From Fibrobacter sp. UWH4 (GTDB taxonomy: Bacteria > Fibrobacterota > Fibrobacteria > Fibrobacterales > Fibrobacteraceae), in the NCBI RefSeq assembly GCF_900142475.1, contig NZ_FRAY01000003.1, forward strand, positions 62,001 through 126,000: DNA of 64,000 nt, written 5' to 3'. The notes under the pieces are model-generated. The model searched no databases. It saw only the letters and a list, made by a program, of their open reading frames with translations, and had not been told where the DNA came from. The position numbers and the translations under genes are program-made. Shown piece after piece: positions 25,104-31,945 of this stretch (position 1 is its first letter; every line of letters starts with the position of its first letter).

Positions 25104-26103
25104 GGTTCGAGGTACGAGGTGTGAGGTCGCCTTGCTCGCGACCTCATTACTATTATTGATTTTTCTACCTGTATTTTCGTATGCTGCTGAAGATTATTTC
25201 TTCAAGGCGAATGAGTTGTACGACCAGGGAAAATATAAGGAAGCGGTGCCGCTGTACCGTGCGGCGATAGACGAAGGCCGCTATGAGCCCTTTGCCTGGT
25301 TCAACTTGGGAAACGCCTTGGTGCTGCTTGACCGCAAGCAGGTCGCGATGGTGGCGTACAAGCGCACCGTGGAACTTTTGCCGACGTTTGAAAAGGCCTG
25401 GATGCTCCTGGGCGATCTTTATTATTTAGGTGGTGATGTGGGCGAGGCCATAGCGGCTTATAACCGCGCCATCGAACTCGGCGTGGAATCGGACCATGTG
25501 CATTTTGCCCTTGCGGAATGTTACCTTAAGGGTCGCGACTGGACGCTTGCGCAGAAGAATTTTGAACGCGCCCTGCAACTGAATCCGGACCGAATGGATG
25601 CGTGGTACGGCCTTGCCGAAGTCTACGAAAAACTCGGTGACTATGAGTACGCCATCAAGACGCTTCAGAATGCGCTTCAGATGACGGCTACCGCAGGCGC
25701 CGATGTGCACTTTACCATGGCCTACTATTACCGCAGCATGGATTCTACGCGGCAGTCCCTGAACGAGATGGAAAACGGACTCTTGATGGATCCGGAAAAT
25801 GTTTCTGCCCGCCGCTACCTCGCGCAAATGTATGTGCAGAATAATTCTCCGTGGATGGCTATCTTTACTCTCGAAGAGGGTCTCCGTCACAATAAGGGAA
25901 AGGCGGACTTGAACCTAGATTTAGGACAAATTTACTTTACCCAGAAACGCTATGACGAAGCCTTTGATTGCTATATGAGGGCTTGGCTTGCGGGTAATTC
26001 GCAGGGGCGTATCGGCGCCGAAAATGTCGGCCACGTCTTCTCGAATGCGGGCGACACAGAAAAGGCTGAAATTCTGTACAAACGAATCCGCGAAAAGAAG
26101 TAG
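25093..26103 (+). CDS. exported TPR-repeat protein of the TonB operon
   Basis: 336 residues from TTG 25093. Signal-like segment (LLATSLLLLIFLPVFSYAA) then about eight tetratricopeptide repeats (for example ANELYDQGKYKEAVPLYRAAIDEG, AWMLLGDLYYLGGDVGEAIAAYNRAIEL, AWYGLAEVYEKLGDYEYAIKTLQNAL). TPR proteins close many TtpC-type TonB operons and probably scaffold the complex in the periplasm. It overlaps the tonB stop by 11 bases. Codons 4-18 lie in a partial hairpin repeat (GAGGTACGAGGTGTGAGGTCGC...GCGACCTCAT, 25111-25147); an alternative TTG at 25132 would start within it. Confidence 0.85.
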   Translation: MLTRVRGTRCEVALLATSLLLLIFLPVFSYAAEDYFFKANELYDQGKYKEAVPLYRAAIDEGRYEPFAWFNLGNALVLLDRKQVAMVAYKRTVELLPTFEKAWMLLGDLYYLGGDVGEAIAAYNRAIELGVESDHVHFALAECYLKGRDWTLAQKNFERALQLNPDRMDAWYGLAEVYEKLGDYEYAIKTLQNALQMTATAGADVHFTMAYYYRSMDSTRQSLNEMENGLLMDPENVSARRYLAQMYVQNNSPWMAIFTLEEGLRHNKGKADLNLDLGQIYFTQKRYDEAFDCYMRAWLAGNSQGRIGAENVGHVFSNAGDTEKAEILYKRIREKK

Positions 26104-26121
26104 CTGCGATATTATATATTC

Positions 26122-26129
26122 TATATTTG
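26122..26129 (+). promoter_or_regulatory. TAnnTTTG element before the FISUMP lipoprotein
   Basis: TATATTTG, 5 bases before ATG 26135. Leaderless spacing. Confidence 0.6.
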
Positions 26130-26134
26130 CTTGT

Positions 26135-27877
26135 ATGAAGGATTACAAGAGTTTTGTTCTGTTGTCTGCGCTTTGGGTGCTATCTGCATGTGGCGATACG
26201 GCATCTTCAAGTGTCGACGAAAGCTTTAGCCTGAAATCGCCTACAGAAAGTATCGAGGCTCCGATTAAGGATGCGAGGGATAATCGCATTTATTATTCAA
26301 CCCAAATCGGAACCCAAGTCTGGCTTGAAGAAAACTTGCAGTACCAGGCGGAATCTAGCGGATGCTATGATGATGCGGATTCTAATTGCGTAAGATTTGG
26401 CCGTTTGTACACCGGTGGGCTGGAGGGACTCTGTCCCGAAAAGTTCCATATTCCCACTGAAGACGAGTGGAATGAACTGATAGGCTATGTCTCGGTTGTT
26501 CGACCGGATCAAGAACCCGCTAAAAGTTTGAAATCTTATTCCTGGTATCCGGGAACAGGTCTTTTCTCGTTTAATCTTCTTGGAGGGGGGTATCGCTGGC
26601 TGGATGGTTCTTACCGTAAACTTTATGAAGAATCCTATTTGGCGACATCGCGACCTGGTTGTTATTTACAGTTTTTACCGGGAAAGGACTATGGCTTTGT
26701 CTGCGAGGACTCCATTGCGGGGTTCTCGGTGCGTTGCCTGATGGATTCGACCAATGCAAAAGATGTATTGCCTTCTTGCGGGTCGTCGAATAAATATGAA
26801 ATCGTTCACGAAGGAAATGGCTATTATGTCTGCGACGAGAAGGGCTGGCGCCCTGCTAACAAGGCTGAGTACAGCGCTTACGGCAATAAGTGCGTCAATG
26901 GGGTTGTTGTCGAAGGGAAATTTTATCAGGACCACTATTACGATCGGTATATCTGCGATGGTGGCTTATGGAGAGAAGCAACCGAAGTGGAACGCAATAC
27001 TTACGGAAATGACTGCGTTGCGGGAAGTTCCAAAATTATTCAGGGACTTGTTGAAGATTTTAAGTATTTCGTTTGCACGGATTCCGGATTCCGCAGGACG
27101 ACGATGTGGGATTTCCCGAAAGCGGATTATTTGAACCCATCTGTGGAGTACGGAACGTTTGTTGATGCCCGCGACCAAAAAAGCTACAAGACGGTTTCTT
27201 TGGGCTCGCAGGTATGGATGGCTGAAAACTTGAATTACTCGGATAGCATTAGTTCTCCCAATCTGAAGGGAAACAGCTGGTGCTATGAGGACAATCCGTC
27301 GAATTGTGAAAAGGTGGGACGTTACTACACTTTTCTCGCGGCAATGAATTTGGATGCATCTTTTGCGGCAGACAGTGTTGAATATCCACTGATGGAAATC
27401 AATCAGGGAATTTGCCCTGACGGGTGGCGAATCCCTTCTGAAGAGGACTGGAATGCTCTCGTAAATTACATTCTACCAACCTATGGAAAGGAGGCTAATG
27501 CTTGGTGGACGTCATCGATAACTGGTGATGTCACACCGAATGATTACTATACGTTCCCCTATGCGATGAAGTCGGTTACAGGGTGGAATTTTGATTCATG
27601 GACGGAGCCGGCTAATGCGTCTGGTTTTTCATCTATTCCTATGGGACATAGGACTGAAGAAGGATCCTTTGTCGAAGTCGGTGAAAGCGATGGTTTCTGG
27701 TTGGCTTCAATCCATAAGTCGCAAACCTTTATCGCGGGGGCTCCGGCGGGAATGGATGTTGCTAGCTTGAAATATGCTCCCATTGCCTCTGATATGAGGT
27801 CTTGGGAGCTTAACGGCTGGAACTTTAATTTGAGAACCCGGAAGTCCGGATATCCTATTCGTTGCGTCAAGAATTAG
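26135..27877 (+). CDS. FISUMP lipoprotein with two Fibrobacter major paralogous domains
   Basis: 580 residues. Lipobox LSAC (Cys19). Domain 1 (about 44-210) opens with KDARDNRIYYSTQIGTQVWLEENL, includes FGRLYTGG and LCPEKFHIPTEDEWNELIGYV, and ends SVRCL. Domain 2 (about 340-580) opens VDARDQKSYKTVSLGSQVWMAENL, has GICPDGWRIPSEEDWNALV and ends PIRCVKN. Between them are three copies of a small cysteine motif (YYVCDEKGWRPAN, RYICDGGLWREAT, YFVCTDSGFRRTT). FISUMP domains (TIGR02145) are abundant in Fibrobacter and some are linked to cellulose binding; their fold resembles SUMF1/C-type-lectin proteins by my reading of the G-W-x-I-P and RC motifs. Function here is unknown beyond envelope location. 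Confidence 0.85.
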   Translation: MKDYKSFVLLSALWVLSACGDTASSSVDESFSLKSPTESIEAPIKDARDNRIYYSTQIGTQVWLEENLQYQAESSGCYDDADSNCVRFGRLYTGGLEGLCPEKFHIPTEDEWNELIGYVSVVRPDQEPAKSLKSYSWYPGTGLFSFNLLGGGYRWLDGSYRKLYEESYLATSRPGCYLQFLPGKDYGFVCEDSIAGFSVRCLMDSTNAKDVLPSCGSSNKYEIVHEGNGYYVCDEKGWRPANKAEYSAYGNKCVNGVVVEGKFYQDHYYDRYICDGGLWREATEVERNTYGNDCVAGSSKIIQGLVEDFKYFVCTDSGFRRTTMWDFPKADYLNPSVEYGTFVDARDQKSYKTVSLGSQVWMAENLNYSDSISSPNLKGNSWCYEDNPSNCEKVGRYYTFLAAMNLDASFAADSVEYPLMEINQGICPDGWRIPSEEDWNALVNYILPTYGKEANAWWTSSITGDVTPNDYYTFPYAMKSVTGWNFDSWTEPANASGFSSIPMGHRTEEGSFVEVGESDGFWLASIHKSQTFIAGAPAGMDVASLKYAPIASDMRSWELNGWNFNLRTRKSGYPIRCVKN

Positions 27878-27934
27878 CAAGGTGTCGCGGCTTTGAATCG
27901 GTCCGCGACTTACACAGATTGTTTGAGAAAAGAA

Positions 27935-27962
27935 AAAAGGCACGGAATAATCCGCGCCTTTT
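27935..27962. terminator. bidirectional terminator between FISUMP lipoprotein and GH2 gene
   Basis: AAAAGGC-A-CGGA / TCCG-C-GCCTTTT with an ATAA loop: an 11-bp stem with one A-C mismatch, flanked by A-run and T-run, so it can act on both convergent transcripts. Confidence 0.85.
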
Positions 27963-27983
27963 CTAATGTTTGTCTTTGCCGAA

Positions 27984-30836
27984 TTACAGCAGGTTCACGA
28001 TCGTTGCGAACAAGTTGTCTGCCAGCGGGTTCGTTTCGAGGCCTTCGAATACGTTGAACTGGTTGAACATGATCTTGCCCTTGCCGAACGGGTAGAGCTG
28101 CAGGTCTGCACCGGTCTTGACTTCGCCTTCTTTCAGCGTGACGGAGCGGGCGAATACGGTTGCTTCGGGGAGTTCGTTCAGCGAGATGCTTGGCATGATG
28201 GCCGCCGCATTGTGGTCGAGAACGTGAGCTTCGCCAAAGACCGGGGCGAGTGCGGAACCCTTGGGCAGGTAGTGCAGGCTGAGTTCGTTTGCACCGGTGC
28301 TCCAGTGAGATTCAATGTTGCAATCGAACTGGTGACTCTGGTTCAGGTAGTCAATGTCTTCCTGGGTGAGGTCCGAAAGCAGGAGCGTCTTGCCGCCGTT
28401 CTTCACGACGTCCACGAGCTTGTCGAGGATTTCGTCGGGCCAAGAACTCAGGTTAGCCGTAAAGATAATCTGTTCGGGGCCGGTGAGGGCGGCGAGGGCG
28501 TCGCTCGATTCTTCGCTGTTGTCAAGGAAGCAGACCTTCTTCATGGCGCTCTTGACGTCGGCTTCGGCGATAACGATCAAGTCCTCGTAGGAAGTGTGGA
28601 TTTCCTTGCCGTCGTTCTTGAGCGTAATCTGCAACTGGTACTTGCCTTCGTTGCGGGGTGCCATGGTCGTGTAGATGCCCATCTGCGTAAGGCTGGTCTT
28701 GCCTGCGGCTTCTTCCGGAGAAATCTTGTCGCAGGAAATTTCCTTGCCATTTTCGTCAATCAGTCGGATTTCGACGGATACGTCTTCGTAACGGCTGTTG
28801 TTCAGGAGCGTTACCTGGAAGCTGACTTCGCTCTGCGGAGCGACGACGTGTTCAAGTTCACTGACGAGAGCGCGACTCGGGGTCGTGATTTCCTTGATGA
28901 AACTGTCGAAGCCCTTGCTCACGCGGTTTTCGTCGCACAGGCCGTAGAAGTCCGTGCCGCAGTCTGCCCACTGGTCCAGGAAGAAACCGGCGATTTGCGG
29001 GTTGCTCTGGAAGGCGGTAATCTGGTCGAGCTTGCTCTTCAGCGCGATGCGGTTTGCGTCGGCGATAAAGCTCTTGTAGTCCTTCCAGATAGAAAGGTCG
29101 CTTTCGACGAACGTTTCGACAGCTTTGATGAAGGTCTTGATGTTCTTTTGTGCCTTGCCGCTGCGCGGACCTGCGATGTTTGTCGCGTTGGCGGGCAGAA
29201 GCGTGTGGTTCTTCAAGGTCACGAGCATCTTGTTGTTGATGTCGCTTGCCACGTTTTCTTCTTCGTCCTGGAAGTGGCTGTCGCCGAGGCCCGTATCGGG
29301 AACGGACAGCGGTTCTTCGGCGTCGCGGTCGAAGCTGTGGGCGAGGTAGTGGCTGTAGGCCGCGTTCGGTGTCATGCGCGGGTTCACGCGGAGCGTCGCG
29401 TAGGTAGAAATCTTATCGACCGAGACGGGCAGGAGCTTGCCGGTATCCTTGCGGAAGTTGCCTTCGTTGTCGAGGTAGATGCTGTTCAGGTTGCTGATGA
29501 CCGGACGCGTCATGTCGACGGGGCTGATGGCGTTCAGGAGCTTGTTACCGTTCTGCAACAGGAGCGTGCCGTTTTCGGCGCCCATGACCCAGATGCCGAT
29601 GCAGGGGTGGTGGTGCTGTTCTTCGACGATGTCGTTGATCAGCTTCTTCACGATTTCGAGACCCTGCGGGGTAGACCTCATGGTGTGGATGGGGAATTCC
29701 TGGAAAACAATCAGGCCAATCTTGTCGCAGATGTTGAGTGCTTCTTCGGGAAGCGGTGCGCCGCAGGAACGGATGGCGTTGAAGCCTGCATTCTTGACTG
29801 CCAGCAGGTCCTTTTCGAGCTTCGGGTTGTTGAGTGTCCAGAGGCCGCCTTCGCTCCACTGCTGGTTGTAGGAGATGCCCTGGATCTTCAGAATTTGGTC
29901 GTTCAGGTAGTAGTCACCCTTGAGGCAGTCGAACTTGCGGAAACCGAAGGTGCGTACGACCGGGAACGCGTATTCGGCGCGCTTGATTTCCTTGCCGTCC
30001 TTTTCCTTGCCGGCCTTGATTTCCAGCTGGAATTCGATGGCGTAAAGGTTCGGGTGTTCAAGGCTCCACTGGAACTTGTGACGCTGCTGTTCCTTGACTT
30101 CGAACACGAAGCGTTGCGTCATGTTTTCCTTGTCGAGCTTGATGTTGTCCACGAAGTGCTCGTACACGTCGCCGTCGGGATTCTTCATCAGGACGCGGAG
30201 TCTGGTCTGGTAGTTGCGCGGGTTGTTGAAGCTGATGTCGCAGGCGATTCGCTGGGTGTCCGCGTCGGGTTCGAGGCGCACGTCAGAAATAAAGGCGGTC
30301 GTGCCAAGAATCAGGTCCACGTGACCGAAAATGCCGCCAAACGGGTATTGCTGCCACGGGAGGCCAACCGGCATTTCACTCGGGTGGGCATAGCGGTCGT
30401 CGGCGCCGTCTTCGCTTTCGCGGCCGAAGTCGATACGGCCGTTGGTGGTACCCATGTTCGCGACACGGATGCAAAGGATGTTCTCTTCGCCGATTTTCAG
30501 GGCTTTCTGCGGTTCAATGATAAAGGGAGTGTAGGCTCCGAAATGAGTTCCGAGGAGCTTGCCGTTAAGCCATACGGTTGCGTGCGTTGCAATTCGTTCA
30601 AAACGGAGGAAAATACGCTTGGTGACTTGTTTTTCGTCTTCGATAGTGAAACGCTTGAAATAGAAGGCGCAATCTTGCGACATTAGGAGCTTGTCAAAGG
30701 CTTTTTCCCAGATATGTGGAACTTGTACAGTTTCTGTATCCTGGGGATAGGTGGCATACCAACGGTTGGAAATGCCGGCATCTTCAGTGTCCCACTTCAT
30801 CTGCCAGTCGCCGTCAAGGCTCAAAATCTTGCTCAT
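27984..30836 (-). CDS. glycoside hydrolase family 2 protein (beta-galactosidase/mannosidase-like)
   Basis: 950 residues, no signal peptide, so probably cytoplasmic and acting on imported oligosaccharides. Jelly-roll domain at the N-terminus (SLDGDWQMKWD, VQVPHIWEKA, FYFKRFTI, VWLNGKLLGTHFGAYTPF), immunoglobulin-like middle, TIM barrel with NDQILKIQGISYNQQW, FNAIRSCGAPLPEEALNICDKIGLIVFQEFPI, and IGIWVMGAEN where E421 occupies the acid/base position (usually W-x-x-G-N-E). A barrel strand GFFLDQWADCG follows, but I could not find the usual nucleophile motif (S/T-E-Y/F-G). C-terminal extra domains (about 640-950) include a glutamine-amidotransferase-like beta-alpha region (DALAALTGPEQIIFTANL, GGKTLLLSD). 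Start has AAAGGACA on the - strand (30842-30849) and TATCTTTT promoter (30865-30872). Confidence 0.85.
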   Translation of the reverse strand: MSKILSLDGDWQMKWDTEDAGISNRWYATYPQDTETVQVPHIWEKAFDKLLMSQDCAFYFKRFTIEDEKQVTKRIFLRFERIATHATVWLNGKLLGTHFGAYTPFIIEPQKALKIGEENILCIRVANMGTTNGRIDFGRESEDGADDRYAHPSEMPVGLPWQQYPFGGIFGHVDLILGTTAFISDVRLEPDADTQRIACDISFNNPRNYQTRLRVLMKNPDGDVYEHFVDNIKLDKENMTQRFVFEVKEQQRHKFQWSLEHPNLYAIEFQLEIKAGKEKDGKEIKRAEYAFPVVRTFGFRKFDCLKGDYYLNDQILKIQGISYNQQWSEGGLWTLNNPKLEKDLLAVKNAGFNAIRSCGAPLPEEALNICDKIGLIVFQEFPIHTMRSTPQGLEIVKKLINDIVEEQHHHPCIGIWVMGAENGTLLLQNGNKLLNAISPVDMTRPVISNLNSIYLDNEGNFRKDTGKLLPVSVDKISTYATLRVNPRMTPNAAYSHYLAHSFDRDAEEPLSVPDTGLGDSHFQDEEENVASDINNKMLVTLKNHTLLPANATNIAGPRSGKAQKNIKTFIKAVETFVESDLSIWKDYKSFIADANRIALKSKLDQITAFQSNPQIAGFFLDQWADCGTDFYGLCDENRVSKGFDSFIKEITTPSRALVSELEHVVAPQSEVSFQVTLLNNSRYEDVSVEIRLIDENGKEISCDKISPEEAAGKTSLTQMGIYTTMAPRNEGKYQLQITLKNDGKEIHTSYEDLIVIAEADVKSAMKKVCFLDNSEESSDALAALTGPEQIIFTANLSSWPDEILDKLVDVVKNGGKTLLLSDLTQEDIDYLNQSHQFDCNIESHWSTGANELSLHYLPKGSALAPVFGEAHVLDHNAAAIMPSISLNELPEATVFARSVTLKEGEVKTGADLQLYPFGKGKIMFNQFNVFEGLETNPLADNLFATIVNLL

Positions 30837-30864
30837 TCGAGTGTCCTTTATGAAATTTTGGGTG

Positions 30865-30872
30865 AAAAGATA
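30865..30872 (-). promoter_or_regulatory. TAnnTTTG-like promoter element of the GH2 gene
   Basis: On the - strand TTTTTCTATCTTTT, closely matching the TTTTTTCTATATTTG arrangement seen before rplU and fabF. About 28 bases upstream of the start, leaving room for the ribosome-binding site. Confidence 0.5.
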
Positions 30873-30879
30873 GAAAAAG

Positions 30880-30990
30880 TGATTAGTGGTTAGTGGTTAG
30901 TGGTTAGAACTTAGAGCTTAGAAAAGCTTGTTTTTGGTGCTTGCCAAAGGGCCAACAAAGTTCTATTAACTAAGTTCTACCAACTATTTT
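30880..30990. repeat. TTAGTGG triplet and TAGAACTTAG repeat (family F), copy 2
   Basis: GATTAGTGGTTAGTGGTTAGTGG (three tandem units), then AGAACTTAGAGCTTAGAA (30904-30921), AACAAAGTTCTA and ACTAAGTTCTACCAAC (30969-30984). The last is the exact reverse complement of a segment at 20529-20544. Confidence 0.65.
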
Positions 30991-31023
30991 TCCACAATCC
31001 CTTTACACCGAGTGGATTTTTTC

Positions 31024-31031
31024 TATATTTG
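31024..31031 (+). promoter_or_regulatory. TAnnTTTG promoter element of rplU-rpmA
   Basis: TTTTTTCTATATTTGGGG: TATATTTG, 34 bases before the rplU ATG. The same 16 bases precede fabF at 54121-54140. The leader holds AAGGA (31053-31057). Confidence 0.7.
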
Positions 31032-31065
31032 GGGTCCCAATAGCAACCCAAAAAGGATTACAAAA

Positions 31066-31551
31066 ATGTATTCTATTGTTGAAACAGGTGGTTTCCAGTA
31101 TAAAGTTGAGCTGGGCAAGGCTTACAAGGTCCCCACGCTCGATGCCGCTGTTGGTTCCGAACTGGAGCTCAAGTCCGTTCTTCTTTTCGCAGGAAAAGAA
31201 GTGCAAATCGGCACCCCTGTCCTGAACGACGCCTCCGTGAAGGTTGAAGTGCTTGCCCACGGCAAGTATGACACCGTCATCGTTTACAAGAAGAAGCGTC
31301 GTACCCGTTACGAACGTCGTAACGGTCATCGTCAGGGCTATACCGAGGTGCTGGTTACGGAACTTCGCTCCGGCGCAGAATCCGCAAAGGTCGACTCCAA
31401 GGTTATCGAACGCAACCGCGCTCGCGTGGCTGCCCTCGCCAAGCAGAAGGTGCAGTCTGTGCCTCTGACTCGCAAGGAAAAGATTGCCCAGGGTCTCCCG
31501 AAGCCCGCCAAGGTCAAGAAGAACTCTCTGCGTAAGGCTAAGGAGGTATAA
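31066..31551 (+). CDS. rplU: ribosomal protein bL21 with a long basic C-terminal extension
   Basis: 161 residues; bL21 is about 103. Residues 1-100 are canonical (MYSIVETGGFQYKVELGK, GTPVLNDASVKVEVL, KKKRRTRYERRNGHRQGYTEV). The remaining roughly 60 residues are Lys/Arg/Ala-rich (KVIERNRARVAALAKQKVQ...KPAKVKKNSLRKAKEV), probably a helical or disordered rRNA-binding tail. rpmA follows after 3 bases, the universal rplU-rpmA pair. ATG 31066 is preferred over ATG 31012, which would start inside the promoter. Confidence 0.95.
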   Translation: MYSIVETGGFQYKVELGKAYKVPTLDAAVGSELELKSVLLFAGKEVQIGTPVLNDASVKVEVLAHGKYDTVIVYKKKRRTRYERRNGHRQGYTEVLVTELRSGAESAKVDSKVIERNRARVAALAKQKVQSVPLTRKEKIAQGLPKPAKVKKNSLRKAKEV

Positions 31552-31554
31552 TCC

Positions 31555-31815
31555 ATGGCTCATAAGAAAGGTCAAGGTTCAGTACGTAACGGCCGCGACA
31601 GTAACGCCAAGTACCTTGGTGTTAAGAAGTATGCGGGCGAAACTGTCAAGGCTGGCAACATCATCGTTCGTCAGCGTGGTTCTCACTTCCACAGTGGCAA
31701 CAATGTGGGCATGGGCAGGGACTTCACTCTGTTCTCCCTCATCGATGGCAAGGTGAAGTTCGAACGCCTCGATGCAAAGCGTCAGAAGGTTTCTGTCTAC
31801 CCGGAAGAAAACTAA
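31555..31815 (+). CDS. rpmA: ribosomal protein bL27
   Basis: 86 residues. [29 protein letters not shown] and [23 protein letters not shown] are diagnostic; the N-terminal tail reaches the peptidyl-transferase centre. The N-terminus lacks the cleavable extension found in Firmicutes. The ribosome-binding site AAGGAGG lies in the end of rplU. Confidence 0.97.
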   Translation: MAHKKGQGSVRNGRDSNAKYLGVKKYAGETVKAGNIIVRQRGSHFHSGNNVGMGRDFTLFSLIDGKVKFERLDAKRQKVSVYPEEN

Positions 31816-31836
31816 TCGGTTTTGAATCGTTTAGAG

Positions 31837-31867
31837 CCGACGGTACCACAAGTACCGCCGGTTTTTT
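31837..31867 (+). terminator. rho-independent terminator after rpmA
   Basis: CCG-A-CGGTAC / GTACCG-C-CGG stem with a CACAA loop followed by TTTTTT. Confidence 0.88.
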
Positions 31868-31874
31868 GTTTTAG

Positions 31875-31921
31875 CCCGCTACTGCCTACTGTCTACTGCC
31901 TACTGTCTACTTCCTACTACT
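31875..31921. repeat. TACTGTCTACTGCC simple repeat
   Basis: Tandem degenerate TACTG(C/T)CTAC units (ctactgcctactgtctactgcctactgtctacttcctac). A related TAGACTGTAGACGG text occurs at 8314-8330. It sits just before the promoter-like TATTTTAT (31931-31938) of the next gene. Confidence 0.6.
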
Positions 31922-31945
31922 ATTTTTTGCTATTTTATGTGCGTG

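Noticed and set aside
27966-30686. 906-codon open frame on the + strand opposite the GH2 gene
   Set aside because: The - strand product is a clear GH2 enzyme. The + strand product is a Val/Phe/Asp-rich shadow and would start inside the terminator at 27935-27962.
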